The notes under the pieces: model-generated | What the model saw: the letters and a program-made list of their open reading frames with translations, nothing else | Database searches by the model: none | What the model was told of the DNA's origin: nothing | Program-made: the position numbers and the translations under genes | Shown: one piece after another, positions 1 to 8,505 of the stretch | Layout of the letters: each line of letters opens with the position of its first letter | Numbering within the stretch: the stretch's first letter is position 1 | Assembly (NCBI GenBank): GCA_934343915.1 | Contig: CAKRIL010000004.1 | Coordinates: 1 to 64,000, forward strand | DNA length: 64,000 nt | DNA from: an uncultured Lachnospiraceae bacterium | GTDB taxonomy: Bacteria > Bacillota > Clostridia > Lachnospirales > Lachnospiraceae | Reading direction: 5' to 3'

Positions 1-152
1 TCTGAAGTCAGCCTTTCAATTACTAACTTTGGCAGAAAAGCAGACAGAATTGGGATTATGGCATTTACAAGTGTCAGTATTATATACAATACTAATAAGG
101 CAAAGTACCATTCAGACGTTTTCTTAATACAGTACCATATATTTTTCATCAT
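1..152 (-). CDS. ABC transporter permease/ATPase, N-terminus (partial)
   Basis: An open frame runs off the left edge. It starts at ATG 150-152, six bases after a strong AGGAGG (159-164). The visible 50 residues are a short basic start (MMKNIWYCIKK) followed by one hydrophobic helix and a second beginning, with the sequence AFLPKLVIE. This resembles the first transmembrane segment of fused permease/ATPase exporters. The rest is outside the window, so the ATPase domain is not seen. It lies downstream of the GHKL/LytTR pair in the same direction, the usual place for a peptide or antibiotic exporter under that control. The family call is an inference from the N-terminus only. Confidence 0.55.
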   Translation of the reverse strand, partial: MMKNIWYCIKKTSEWYFALLVLYIILTLVNAIIPILSAFLPKLVIERLTS

Positions 153-203
153 AATGTACCTCCTTCTTCTGCTATTCTATATCTCCTTAACCCTACAACG
201 TAA

Positions 204-240
204 AATTCGTGCACCAACTGTATCTGTCAGTACACGAATT
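204..240. repeat. 8-bp perfect inverted repeat before the ABC gene
   Basis: AATTCGTG (204-211) and CACGAATT (233-240) are exact inverted copies separated by 21 bases. They sit between the kinase stop codon and the transporter start. No T-run follows, so this may be an operator or mRNA hairpin rather than a terminator. Confidence 0.45.
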
Positions 241-244
241 GCAG

Positions 245-895
245 TTATTCCATTGCAGGAACTAAAAATTCGGAGCTAAATGCTCCATCCTCGCTATTAT
301 ATTTGCACCAGCCACCATGTTCTTCTATAATCGTCTCTGCCCGATGAAGGCCAAATCCATGCATTCCCTCTTTATTAGAGGAAAATAATGTTCCTATTTT
401 CTTTTTCTTCATCCCGGCAGAATTGAGCATGGAAAAATACAGCATCTTTCCTTTCATTGACATATATATACGAATAAAACGCTTACCAGAAGAAAGCCTG
501 CAGGATTCAATTGCATTGTCCAATAAATTTCCAACCAAAATACCAAGTTCCACATCTGTGATAGTCAATGAATCCGGTACACTTGCTTTCACATCTACTG
601 CTATATTCTCTGCTTTTGCCTGCGCAATCTTAGCTGACAATATCGCATCAAGGGATACATTCCCTGTTTTTAGAAGTGTATCAACGTTCATCAATTGATG
701 ATCTAATTCCTCTATATAGGCAATTGCACGTTCTACCTCTCCTGCTTCTAATTGTCCCTTTATGGCTTGGAGATGATGGTGAAAATCATGTTTATATCCT
801 CTCATTTCCGAATGGATACTTCGCACTTCATTTAGATGCTGTTTTGCCTGCTCTGTCTGATACTGAACAAGTTTCAAATATGTTTTCTTTCTCAT
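245..895 (-). CDS. GHKL-type sensor histidine kinase without membrane domain
   Basis: 216 aa. It phosphorylates the adjacent LytTR response regulator, by family analogy. The phosphoacceptor region KHDFHHH lies near residues 34-41, the N-box NLLDNAIES near 122-130 and a G-box GFGLHRAE near the C-terminus. Agr/VirS-type kinases of this family normally have about 200 residues of membrane helices in front. Here the protein starts directly at the coiled-coil/DHp region with MRKKTYLKLV, behind its own AGGAG six bases upstream. The response-regulator stop lies only 8 bases before, so no upstream sensor is hidden. It is either a cytosolic sensor or a truncated kinase that needs a partner. The 3' neighbour is an exporter. 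Confidence 0.85.
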   Translation of the reverse strand: MRKKTYLKLVQYQTEQAKQHLNEVRSIHSEMRGYKHDFHHHLQAIKGQLEAGEVERAIAYIEELDHQLMNVDTLLKTGNVSLDAILSAKIAQAKAENIAVDVKASVPDSLTITDVELGILVGNLLDNAIESCRLSSGKRFIRIYMSMKGKMLYFSMLNSAGMKKKKIGTLFSSNKEGMHGFGLHRAETIIEEHGGWCKYNSEDGAFSSEFLVPAME

Positions 896-903
896 AAGAA
901 CTC

Positions 904-1602
904 CTAATTACGCTCAATATATGCCCGATTGATCTGATCATATTTTCCTCTTGCAAGTGGCACTTGTCCCCCATTATCCAGTGTAACACTGTCGCGCGAA
1001 ATACGCATAATATGCTTTAATGATACAAGGTACGAACGATGTGTCTGATAAAAATCTTCACTAAGTTCCTGTGCAAATGTTGAAATATTTGCTTTTATCT
1101 TATATTCCTTACCCTTTGTATATATTGTTACATAATGGGAAAGTGATTCCAAATAAAGGATTTCCTTCTCATATAACTTAACAACTTCACCTTCGTAATG
1201 AATGATAATCGACGGTTCTCCTGCTTCTATCTTGCATTTTGCTTTCGAAAGAACTTCTTCCATTTTACCTGCTTTCACAGGTTTGACCAGATAATGGAGG
1301 GCATCTACTTCATACCCTACGCCAATAAACTCAAAATGTGATGTTATAAAAATAATCTCAACATTATCCTGATTCTGTCGTATCTTCTTTGCCAAATCAA
1401 TTCCGGTCATTCCACTCATTTCCACATCTAATAACAAAATCTGATAATTTTTGCACTCTTCGTATTGAAACAGGAAACTCTCAGCAGATGCATATGTTTC
1501 TATATTTGTCAGGATATGTTCCTTCTTAGCCCAATTCTCTACAACATGTTTCAAATACTCTATTTCATTCTCTTCGTCATCACATATAGCAATATGCAGC
1601 AC
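904..1602 (-). CDS. LytTR-family response regulator
   Basis: About 232 aa. An N-terminal receiver domain shows CDDE, the phosphoacceptor LLLDVEMSG, the T-switch IFITS and the lysine in LVKP. A C-terminal LytTR DNA-binding domain contains FYQTHRSYLVSL. The frame is open to a GTG at 1611, but AAGGAA lies at good distance from the GTG at 1602, giving the standard start MLHIAICDDE, so I prefer 1602. It is the first gene of an operon with the GHKL kinase (8-base gap) and the ABC transporter. Regulators of this type bind direct repeats and often control bacteriocin or quorum peptides. No precursor peptide gene is visible here. Confidence 0.9.
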   Translation of the reverse strand: MLHIAICDDEENEIEYLKHVVENWAKKEHILTNIETYASAESFLFQYEECKNYQILLLDVEMSGMTGIDLAKKIRQNQDNVEIIFITSHFEFIGVGYEVDALHYLVKPVKAGKMEEVLSKAKCKIEAGEPSIIIHYEGEVVKLYEKEILYLESLSHYVTIYTKGKEYKIKANISTFAQELSEDFYQTHRSYLVSLKHIMRISRDSVTLDNGGQVPLARGKYDQINRAYIERN

Positions 1603-1754
1603 TGATGTCACTTCCTTTCACACCAAGAATAAATCATTGTAAAATTCACATTTTAGAAGCACGTATTAGCAATAGTATCCCTATTTCTTCATCACATCAT
1701 TATGTTTAGAAACATTGGGCAGAAGGCAGACCGTCCCGACCTGAAATCAATGCT

Positions 1755-2030
1755 TTATTTCTTTGCATTTTCTTCCGTTTGAACTATCCGGAAATTCCGG
1801 ATAGTTGAATCTTCCTCAAGCTCTGAATCTGAATAAATTTTTTTAATGTGTTCATTGATTGTACGCACATCCACATCATATAATGTGGCCATCATCTTCT
1901 GTGTCAGCCATATATTCTCATCCTCATAGCGCATTTCAAAACTATCCTGCTGGTCACCAACAGAAGCAACATAGGTCAGATATTCTGCTGCGCTGGAACG
2001 AATTGTTACTTCATCTTTTTTCTTTGCCAA
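1755..2030 (-). pseudogene. RhuM-family protein, N-terminal fragment
   Basis: 91 codons, with a TTG start eight bases after AGGAGG. The text IRSSAAEYLTYVASVGD followed by MRYEDENIWLTQKMMATLY and INEHIKKIY is the conserved N-terminus of RhuM/Fic-associated proteins, which are normally about 330 aa. The match ends near STIRNFRI, and a few unrelated residues lead to a stop. Nothing further resembling RhuM is readable downstream. It is a truncated remnant, in keeping with the decay of this island. Confidence 0.75.
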
Positions 2031-2106
2031 ATAAAACGCCTCCTTTTTTCTCTGTCATAAAATCCTTTATGAAACACGGATGCAGGTCTTCGCAATTTCG
2101 ACCTGG

Positions 2107-2415
2107 CTATTCTGCCTGTGCATCAAAGGATTCTCTGATAGTTCCAAACTCACAATTCAAATGATACAACTTAAATTCTTGCAAAAAAAACCTATCATTT
2201 ATCAGTCCCCAAAAGTTAAATAGACCATCAATGTGGTAACCGAAATATTCCACTTTATTCTCGAACCGCCCCATCATTTCTTCAACAGGCGATAATATAT
2301 AGTCTATCGAAATCAACGCTTATGAGACATAATACTTCAATTGATATGTTGTTCCTACTTCATGTGAACGTTCTTCCCCGCTGTCAATATAAAATTCTCT
2401 GGCAACTAATGGCAT
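2107..2415 (-). pseudogene. Unknown small protein with one in-frame stop
   Basis: A 31-codon frame begins at ATG 2415 behind GGAGAAGGGG and reads MPLVAREFYIDSGEERSHEV up to a TAA at 2320-2322. The same frame stays open beyond the stop (a TTG lies at 2316) for a further 69 codons to 2107. The two halves therefore form one continuous frame of about 102 codons broken by one ochre codon. I do not recognise the family. Either the gene was inactivated by a point mutation or the second half is reinitiated at the TTG. The first segment has the better ribosome binding site. Confidence 0.45.
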
Positions 2416-2505
2416 ATATTCCCCTTCTCCATTTTCAATATTCTTACAAGCACAAAACCATTATATCGCACCTTACATTTTCCCGATATAATCTAACAGT
2501 ATAAT

Positions 2506-3318
2506 TCACCATGTATACTTATTTCGTGGAAAACGTAGCCCTGGCATACCCATGTCTTCACATATCGAAGATAAAATTTTCACTATTTCTTCACGAGTAG
2601 AATCAAACCATTCTCCAAGCTGCCTATCACTAAAACAATACATTACCTCTCCTTCACCATATGTAGAATATGCCCCTGCTACCTTAGCTATTTTTAATCG
2701 TCTTCGTAACGCAGACAACATATCTCCAATTACATTAAGTTTTTCACGCCACGCATCATTATTAACAGATGATTTTCCCTCTGATTTTCTTAATATACTT
2801 CCGTCTCTAGTTCTAAGAACACCTGTATTTAAAGCAATTATTGTATCCTCAATGGCTTTATCAAAATCTTCCATTCTTCCTTCTTGACTAATCGGATCCC
2901 TAAATGCCGGACGATCAAAACAATATACCAGAAACTTAATGATTTCTCTGTCTGTTTTAAAACCATTTTCTGTTCCTGTCTCCAATTCAAGTATCGCCAT
3001 TTGTTCTGATATTTCTTTCCATTTCTTAAGTTTATCTACAGTATATCGCTGTACATCCGAATCAATTAATTTTGAACAGGACTGACACAACCATATTCCA
3101 TTCTCATATGATTTTCTCTCTTGAGAAGTTATACTATTATCATATCTAGGACCGCCTTTAGCTGCCGCTGTGATATGAGCTGCTACTCCAATATTAATAA
3201 CATCTGTCGACTCGGTTCCCGCACCACGTGTCGTTCTTCTACATCCCGGATTACTACATTTCCATCCAACTCGATTTGCCAATAAATTTATTGTTGTTTG
3301 CTTAAAATCATCCCTCAT
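2506..3318 (-). CDS. HNH-type zinc endonuclease-like protein with unknown C-terminal domain
   Basis: 270 aa. The N-terminal 100 residues carry CSNPGC (C21, C26), GVAAHI (H48), a GGPRYD turn, then ERKSYENGIWLCQSC (N73, C78, C81) and a closing LKKWKE. This is the compact HNH variant found at the N-terminus of many defence-island proteins. The C-terminal 150 residues (FDRPAFRDP, ALNTGVLRTRDG) look like a separate helical domain that I cannot name. GGAGG lies about nine bases before the ATG. The gene stands alone between degraded loci. Nuclease activity is inferred from the motif; the role of the C-terminal domain is unknown. Confidence 0.75.
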   Translation of the reverse strand: MRDDFKQTTINLLANRVGWKCSNPGCRRTTRGAGTESTDVINIGVAAHITAAAKGGPRYDNSITSQERKSYENGIWLCQSCSKLIDSDVQRYTVDKLKKWKEISEQMAILELETGTENGFKTDREIIKFLVYCFDRPAFRDPISQEGRMEDFDKAIEDTIIALNTGVLRTRDGSILRKSEGKSSVNNDAWREKLNVIGDMLSALRRRLKIAKVAGAYSTYGEGEVMYCFSDRQLGEWFDSTREEIVKILSSICEDMGMPGLRFPRNKYTW

Positions 3319-3362
3319 CTCATCATTCCTCCCTCCGACTTTATCTTTATAAAAAACACTTT

Positions 3363-3946
3363 TTAGTCCGGACGATGTGACGAGATTTCTTCAATTATTC
3401 TTTGTAGTTCCTCTAGATGACATATTGCAAGCTGTTCCTTTGCCAACTCTAATGTTTTCTCTCCATCTAATCCAAACATCTTTATTGTTGCTTTAGCCTT
3501 ATTTTTGTGTTCTCTATCAATACCTCTTTTTATAACGGGATAAGCTCTCCATTCTCCATTTGAAGATACAGGTGCTTCGAAATAGTCCATTGGATCATCT
3601 ATGTATGGGTGGACTATTTTAAAAGTCCATTTCCTATAATTGTGCTTTCCATCTTTAGAAAGTACCGTATCCCTTTGCCCTTTACATATTGTGGAATTGC
3701 AGTTGTGACAACTATATACTAAGTTGAATGGCAAAAATGTACATTCCGGATGTAATGTCCTTCGATTTCCTCCTTTAGGTGCTATATGATCTATTTATGG
3801 ATTTCTTGATTGAAGTGGCAACTCACAATATGCGCATTTCCCATCTTGAATTTCCATCAACTTTTTTTCATTTTCTCTTTAAATTCTTTTACATTGGCAT
3901 CATCTAAATTCCACGCATCAGCGACTTTATATTTTTCGTCACTCAT
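3363..3946 (-). pseudogene. HNH nuclease (PtuB/Septu-like), broken by frameshift and nonsense
   Basis: Reading from ATG 3946, the frame gives MSDEKYKVADAWNLDD and then shifts at a poly-A run near 3862-3872. The shifted frame continues with CAYCELPLQSRNP, meets a TAA where a Glu codon is expected, and goes on with IDHIAPKGG, then LVYSCHNCNS and a long tail to 3363. The CxxC, DHI and CHNC positions are those of the HNH partner of a Septu-type ATPase. The original protein would have been about 195-205 aa. It lies 38 bases after the ATPase gene in the same direction. Two separate lesions make function unlikely; the piece downstream of the TAA is 123 aa if started at an internal ATG. Confidence 0.7.
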
Positions 3947-3984
3947 CCTCTTTAACAGTTGTCTTGAAATGCCGTGCTGATATA

Positions 3985-5349
3985 CTAATCTTCGTGTGTA
4001 CATTTCTCCAATATCTCCGCAGACTGTTCTATTACTACATGTAATGGGTCTTCTGAATTGTAAACAAACTTTCGTAATTTCTCTACTAACTTTTTAGCAT
4101 CTTCAATTTTATCCGTGTTTTCTTCAATATCCTGAACTATTGTTAATAGTTCCCGTAAATCACTTTCAAAGTAGTAATTTCGTGCTGTCCTCAAACCAAA
4201 CACATTATAAATTATATTTTCGGCAGACCACGCATACGTTTCGTATGGAAGGACTTCTACTATTGGATTCCCATCCATCTCATTCTTCTTAAATGAAATA
4301 ATGGATGACGTAGAGCTTTCTAAATCTGACACCAAATAATGTGAATGACTTGCAAGTATAAAATGACATCCGTCATACTTTTTAAATATTTTCTTTAACA
4401 ATGATACATATTGAATTTGCCATTCTGGATGTAGACTTATTTCTGGTTCATCAATTAGAACAATTGATTTAGATTCAATCGAACTCAATACGCCTGTAAA
4501 AGCAAATATCATATGTTTTTCTCCAGAGCTACAATCTTCAAAATGTATACATCTTCCATTTTTATAAAATGCAATATTACATTTATTTTTTTCTTTATCA
4601 TCCAAAGAACTACTTGCCTGCTCTAATTCTTCTAATATCTCCTCGATTTTTCCGTAATCCGAATTACTGCAATCTATGCTGCATTTTCTAATGCAGTTAC
4701 TTTTTTTCATTTTTGACTCGCTATTGCATTTCTCAAGCTTAAACGAAATTTCAACATTTGAATCAAAATGAAGCACTGTTAATACTTTCTCTAATTCTGT
4801 AATAGTTTGGTTCTTCATCATATGAACCACACTATAAAAAACATTTTGCATAACAGAACTTGTATATGTCGAATTAGTTGACTTTCTAACTCCTAAGTAT
4901 TTATATATGCTGCCTATATCCTCTCCTGGCTTCACAAAGCAAAACTTATCATTAACCATAAATGATACTGCTAAAACCTTTTTAGGCAATTCAATTTCAT
5001 CAAGCACTATTTCAGCACCATTTTTCCAACAAAATATACCTCTCCCAGATTCTTTCTTTACACAGTATTCATTACCATCAATAGAATATTTAACGCAAAA
5101 TTTGGAATATTTAAACTTGGGGTTTCTTTTGTATATTTGTGCTTTACTGATATAAATAAAAATATCCACAATTGTTTTCAATAAAAAGCTTTTACCTGTT
5201 CCGTTTTCATTTAATATTAAAGTGGAAAATATTGGTCTTTCGACCACTTCTCTATCACCTATGAAATCTATATTCAATACTTCTTTTTCATCTTCTTTTA
5301 CTTCTAAATACTTTAACAAAAATATTGATGCCTCCACTATTTTCCTCAC
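3985..5349 (-). CDS. AAA/OLD-like ATPase (PtuA/Septu-like)
   Basis: 454 aa. It has a Walker A, ILNENGTGKS (residues 45-54), with Asn in place of the usual first Gly. It also has an ABC-like signature CSSGEKH, a Walker B IVLIDEPEISLHP and a histidine switch LASHSHYL. This is the RecF/OLD-style organisation of ATPases that partner HNH nucleases in Septu and some retron systems. Its partner gene immediately downstream is broken. The start is uncertain: GTG 5349 has no clear Shine-Dalgarno, and a GTG four codons later follows AGGAA. The gene itself looks intact. Whether it still acts alone cannot be told. Confidence 0.75.
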   Translation of the reverse strand: MRKIVEASIFLLKYLEVKEDEKEVLNIDFIGDREVVERPIFSTLILNENGTGKSFLLKTIVDIFIYISKAQIYKRNPKFKYSKFCVKYSIDGNEYCVKKESGRGIFCWKNGAEIVLDEIELPKKVLAVSFMVNDKFCFVKPGEDIGSIYKYLGVRKSTNSTYTSSVMQNVFYSVVHMMKNQTITELEKVLTVLHFDSNVEISFKLEKCNSESKMKKSNCIRKCSIDCSNSDYGKIEEILEELEQASSSLDDKEKNKCNIAFYKNGRCIHFEDCSSGEKHMIFAFTGVLSSIESKSIVLIDEPEISLHPEWQIQYVSLLKKIFKKYDGCHFILASHSHYLVSDLESSTSSIISFKKNEMDGNPIVEVLPYETYAWSAENIIYNVFGLRTARNYYFESDLRELLTIVQDIEENTDKIEDAKKLVEKLRKFVYNSEDPLHVVIEQSAEILEKCTHED

Positions 5350-5416
5350 TTCATAGTTTCTACCACTTTATCTATTATATCTGTTTTACCAATTGGCTTA
5401 CAGGCTGTAAACCAAT

Positions 5417-6475
5417 TTACTCAGATAATTCATTTTCAATTTCTTCCACTGTCGGCAGACTGCTTTTGAATTCTTCACGAAGCACCTTGGTCAGTTCGTA
5501 TGCTGCAATCCCAATTGGCTGTGAAATATCATCCAGTGCATATTCTGCAACTACATCATCCTTATCTTTACAAATAAGCAAACCAATTGTCGGATTATCC
5601 TGCTCCGATTTCATTTGCTTATTAACCGCTGTCACATAGAAATTCAATTTACCTGCAAACTCTGGCTTGAATTTTTCTGTTTTCAGTTCTACTACTACAT
5701 AACAGTGCAACCGAACATGGTAAAAGAGCAAGTCCATATAGAAGTCACTTTCTCCTACATGCAAATGAACCTGTCTACCCAAATATGAAAATCCGGTACC
5801 CATCTCTAATAGAAATTGGGTTATCTGATTAATTAGTGCATCTTCCAATTCCTTTTCATCATACTCTTCTCTCAAAGTAAGGAAGTCAAAGTTATACGGG
5901 TCTTTTAATGTCTGCTGCGCTAAATCAGATTGTGCCTCTGGGAGCTTTAATTGGAAATTACTAACCGCTTTTCCTTGCCGGTTATATAAACCACTATCTA
6001 TTTGGTGTTCCAATACCTTCCTGCTCCAGCCATTATCCATTGTTTTTTGTACATAAAACAATGCCTCCTGAACGCTACTGCATTTATACATGATCCGCTG
6101 ATTATGCCCCCAAGGAATGCTTTTTACCATATTTTCAACAAGTTCCATTTGGCTTACAGGCTGTAAGCCATTTTCTTCAGAATTATAAAACTTATACCAA
6201 TACCGTATACTCTTCAGATTTTGTACCGAAAAACCTGACATATCAGGAAATGCTCTCTGTAAATCCTTACTCATTGTTGCCAAAAAAGCATCACCCCATT
6301 TAGCATGTTTCTGCTTTGCAACAATGTCCCTTCCAATTCCCCAATATAATTCCAGCAATTCGTAATTCACTTTAACTGCTGCTTTTACCTGACTCTGTTT
6401 TATCCGGTTTTTAATATCTTCTATCCATGCTTTGTACTCGTCATTCACAACAAAGCCAACCTCTCTGTTTTCCAC
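5417..6475 (-). CDS. YhcG/DUF1016-family PD-(D/E)XK nuclease
   Basis: 352 aa, starting at a GTG about eight bases after GGAGG. The N-terminal half is the DUF1016 helical domain (LLELYWGIGRDI, GFSVQNLKSIRYWY). The C-terminal half is a PD-(D/E)XK nuclease fold with DFYMDLLFYH followed by YVVVELKTEKFKPEF, giving the catalytic D...ExK. Family members are full length at about 340-360 aa and are common beside restriction-modification and other defence genes. It is the only island gene here with a clear, intact nuclease domain. Its target is not known. Confidence 0.85.
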   Translation of the reverse strand: MENREVGFVVNDEYKAWIEDIKNRIKQSQVKAAVKVNYELLELYWGIGRDIVAKQKHAKWGDAFLATMSKDLQRAFPDMSGFSVQNLKSIRYWYKFYNSEENGLQPVSQMELVENMVKSIPWGHNQRIMYKCSSVQEALFYVQKTMDNGWSRKVLEHQIDSGLYNRQGKAVSNFQLKLPEAQSDLAQQTLKDPYNFDFLTLREEYDEKELEDALINQITQFLLEMGTGFSYLGRQVHLHVGESDFYMDLLFYHVRLHCYVVVELKTEKFKPEFAGKLNFYVTAVNKQMKSEQDNPTIGLLICKDKDDVVAEYALDDISQPIGIAAYELTKVLREEFKSSLPTVEEIENELSE

Positions 6476-6641
6476 TAATATTCCTCCAATCAGTATTTCC
6501 TATACACTATTTGTATATTCATAATTCTGTATCGCGTCAGTTTTCAATCTGTTATTTCATATGATACAACTACTGTTATTATCATACTTAAGGCTCAATT
6601 TTGTGTCAAGCAGATTGGTCTTTTCAGCATATTTTTCAGTT

Positions 6642-7729
6642 CTACATTTCCTGCATAATCTGGTCATCTGGAGCCTGCTGTTTTGCCTTTATCCCAAGTA
6701 GGCCCGATTTCAATTCAAACAAGAATACTGCATCTTCAAATTCCACAAAGAAATCTGCACTCTTTTTTTCTTGTTCCGGAATTTTGTACCACATCTCCTC
6801 TGCCAAATAAATCTCGGCCAGTTCTATAAAATATTCTTCGAACATTGTTCCAAAAGCAATAATGAACCCGGTTCCCTTACCATTTTTATAATAGTAATCC
6901 CGAATCAACCAATATAAACCATATTCAAAGAGCATCTGCACCAAATACATATTGACCATAATCGTCTCTTTGTTCTTTTGAGTAATCACAAAAGGTTTGC
7001 TATAAAACAACTGTTTCTGTATTGGAGACTTCCTTACATCATCATATGTAACAGAATAATAATTAATAATATTTTCCAAATTTGCCTTTGTGAGTATGCT
7101 GTTTGCCCCGTGCTTATATAGCTCATCCTCTGCTCCTAACGGATCGGGACGCTCACTGCATAACCACAACAAATAAAGTACATTTGTCAAATACTCGTCT
7201 GCACTCAGACCAAATAATTCTTTTGTAATTTCATTTATATCAACAATCTCATCCCTATTAGTTTTACTTGAGCCAAGCAAAATATGATAATTTCGGCTAA
7301 ATCTCTGATATGTCCATGCCAAATTCTGATACTTAAACTGTTCATATGTCATGCCCATCATAAACTTAAATATATCCGGCAATTTTGCATCTTTGATATA
7401 TTCGCTATTGGAATGTTCATTCTCCTCTATATAAAATAAATTTACCACTGTACCAGCTTTTCTCTTGCCATGATTTCTTTTCTGTAATCATTTGCATTAA
7501 CAATTGAGACATACGCCATGTCTTGAATATCCCACGCCGACAACATCACCTGCACCTGCCGATGTATAAATCCATGCAAGATAGCATTCAACGGAAATGA
7601 GATACTACACCTTAATTCTGATTCCGGTGAATTTAACTGCTTTTTATATAACTCAAGTGACACTTCCGAAAAGAAATAAATAAAATCTCTTGTAGAATAA
7701 TTTTTAACGTAACTCACAAAATCTTTCAA
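6642..7729 (-). pseudogene. PD-(D/E)XK-like protein split by frameshift, C-terminus lost
   Basis: Two frames abut. The first (7729-7442) codes for 95 aa ending REKLVQW. The second (7448-6642) codes for 268 aa beginning at a GTG inside the overlap. Reading the second frame back gives KAGTVVNLFYIEENE across the junction, so one original gene with a one-base slip is likely. Near the end the sequence reads ADFFVEFEDAVFLFELKSG, a D...ELK nuclease-like motif, and the protein stops about 20 residues later. The ends suggest both a frameshift and a 3' truncation. An alternative is two translationally coupled genes. I do not recognise the helical N-terminal part. Confidence 0.55.
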
Positions 7730-7773
7730 TCAGTATCCGCCTTTCTTATATATCTTTCCACTACTTCAAACTT

Positions 7774-8430
7774 TTAATAATAGCTTTCCTCTGCCTCTCC
7801 AAATAATACAGACGCTACATACTTAACAATATAATTTAGAAGAAATAATGCTGTTTCTTCGAAAAATACAAATAGAAAAACTCCCATTCCTTGTATCTCA
7901 TGCAGTTCTCCGACAATAGACAAAATAACTGCTTCTACACACAAAAAAATTATTTCAAACAGATCTGTCTTCTTTTCTTTACAAATCCAAAACTTATATG
8001 CCATCACAGCCATTCCACTTGTCGCTATTGCTCCAAAAATAGTACCACCTATTTCTTGAAATGAAAGCATTGTTAATAATACGCTTTTTAAAATCAGTAA
8101 TATGCTTTCTGTACTTCCACATGTTTCTTCGCAGCTTTCTGCTAATCCATACGCAATGTACACAAATGTCAAGATAAAAACCATCACTACCGCATTGCTA
8201 TCTAATTCGTTGGAATTCAAGCCCGACCATAATAGTGTTAATCCAAAAATAATTCCGATATCTCTTAAGATTGCTTTGACTCGCATTTCTGAATCCCATA
8301 TTTTGTATTTCAATAATCCAAATCGAAATGCAAATCCTAGTCCTGCTGGTATCCAGTACCATGCCACACTCCAAATCCATTCCCAACCGCGTGTTACTAT
8401 TTGATATAAAAATGTTTCAATTGATTCCAT
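7774..8430 (-). CDS. Multi-spanning membrane protein of unknown function
   Basis: 218 aa from ATG 8430, which has AGGGG six bases upstream; a GTG seven codons earlier lacks a site. There are about six hydrophobic segments (near residues 15-35, 50-65, 78-98, 110-128, 132-150, 160-205). A short basic loop, CKEKKTD, lies between two of them. There is no signal peptidase site or enzyme motif. It is the second gene of a pair, 75 bases after the zinc-cluster gene at 8506-9690. A small membrane protein next to a cytosolic sensor-like protein inside a defence island suggests an effector, but that is inference only. Confidence 0.7.
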   Translation of the reverse strand: MESIETFLYQIVTRGWEWIWSVAWYWIPAGLGFAFRFGLLKYKIWDSEMRVKAILRDIGIIFGLTLLWSGLNSNELDSNAVVMVFILTFVYIAYGLAESCEETCGSTESILLILKSVLLTMLSFQEIGGTIFGAIATSGMAVMAYKFWICKEKKTDLFEIIFLCVEAVILSIVGELHEIQGMGVFLFVFFEETALFLLNYIVKYVASVLFGEAEESYY

Positions 8431-8505
8431 CTGATTACCCCTACCTCTCACAATTACTTATGAAAAGTATCGGCATAATCATTGATATAATTAATTTTTG
8501 TTTAT

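Noticed and set aside
58..279. Plus-strand 73-codon frame at the left edge
   Set aside because: The minus strand carries a well supported ABC transporter start there, with AGGAGG.
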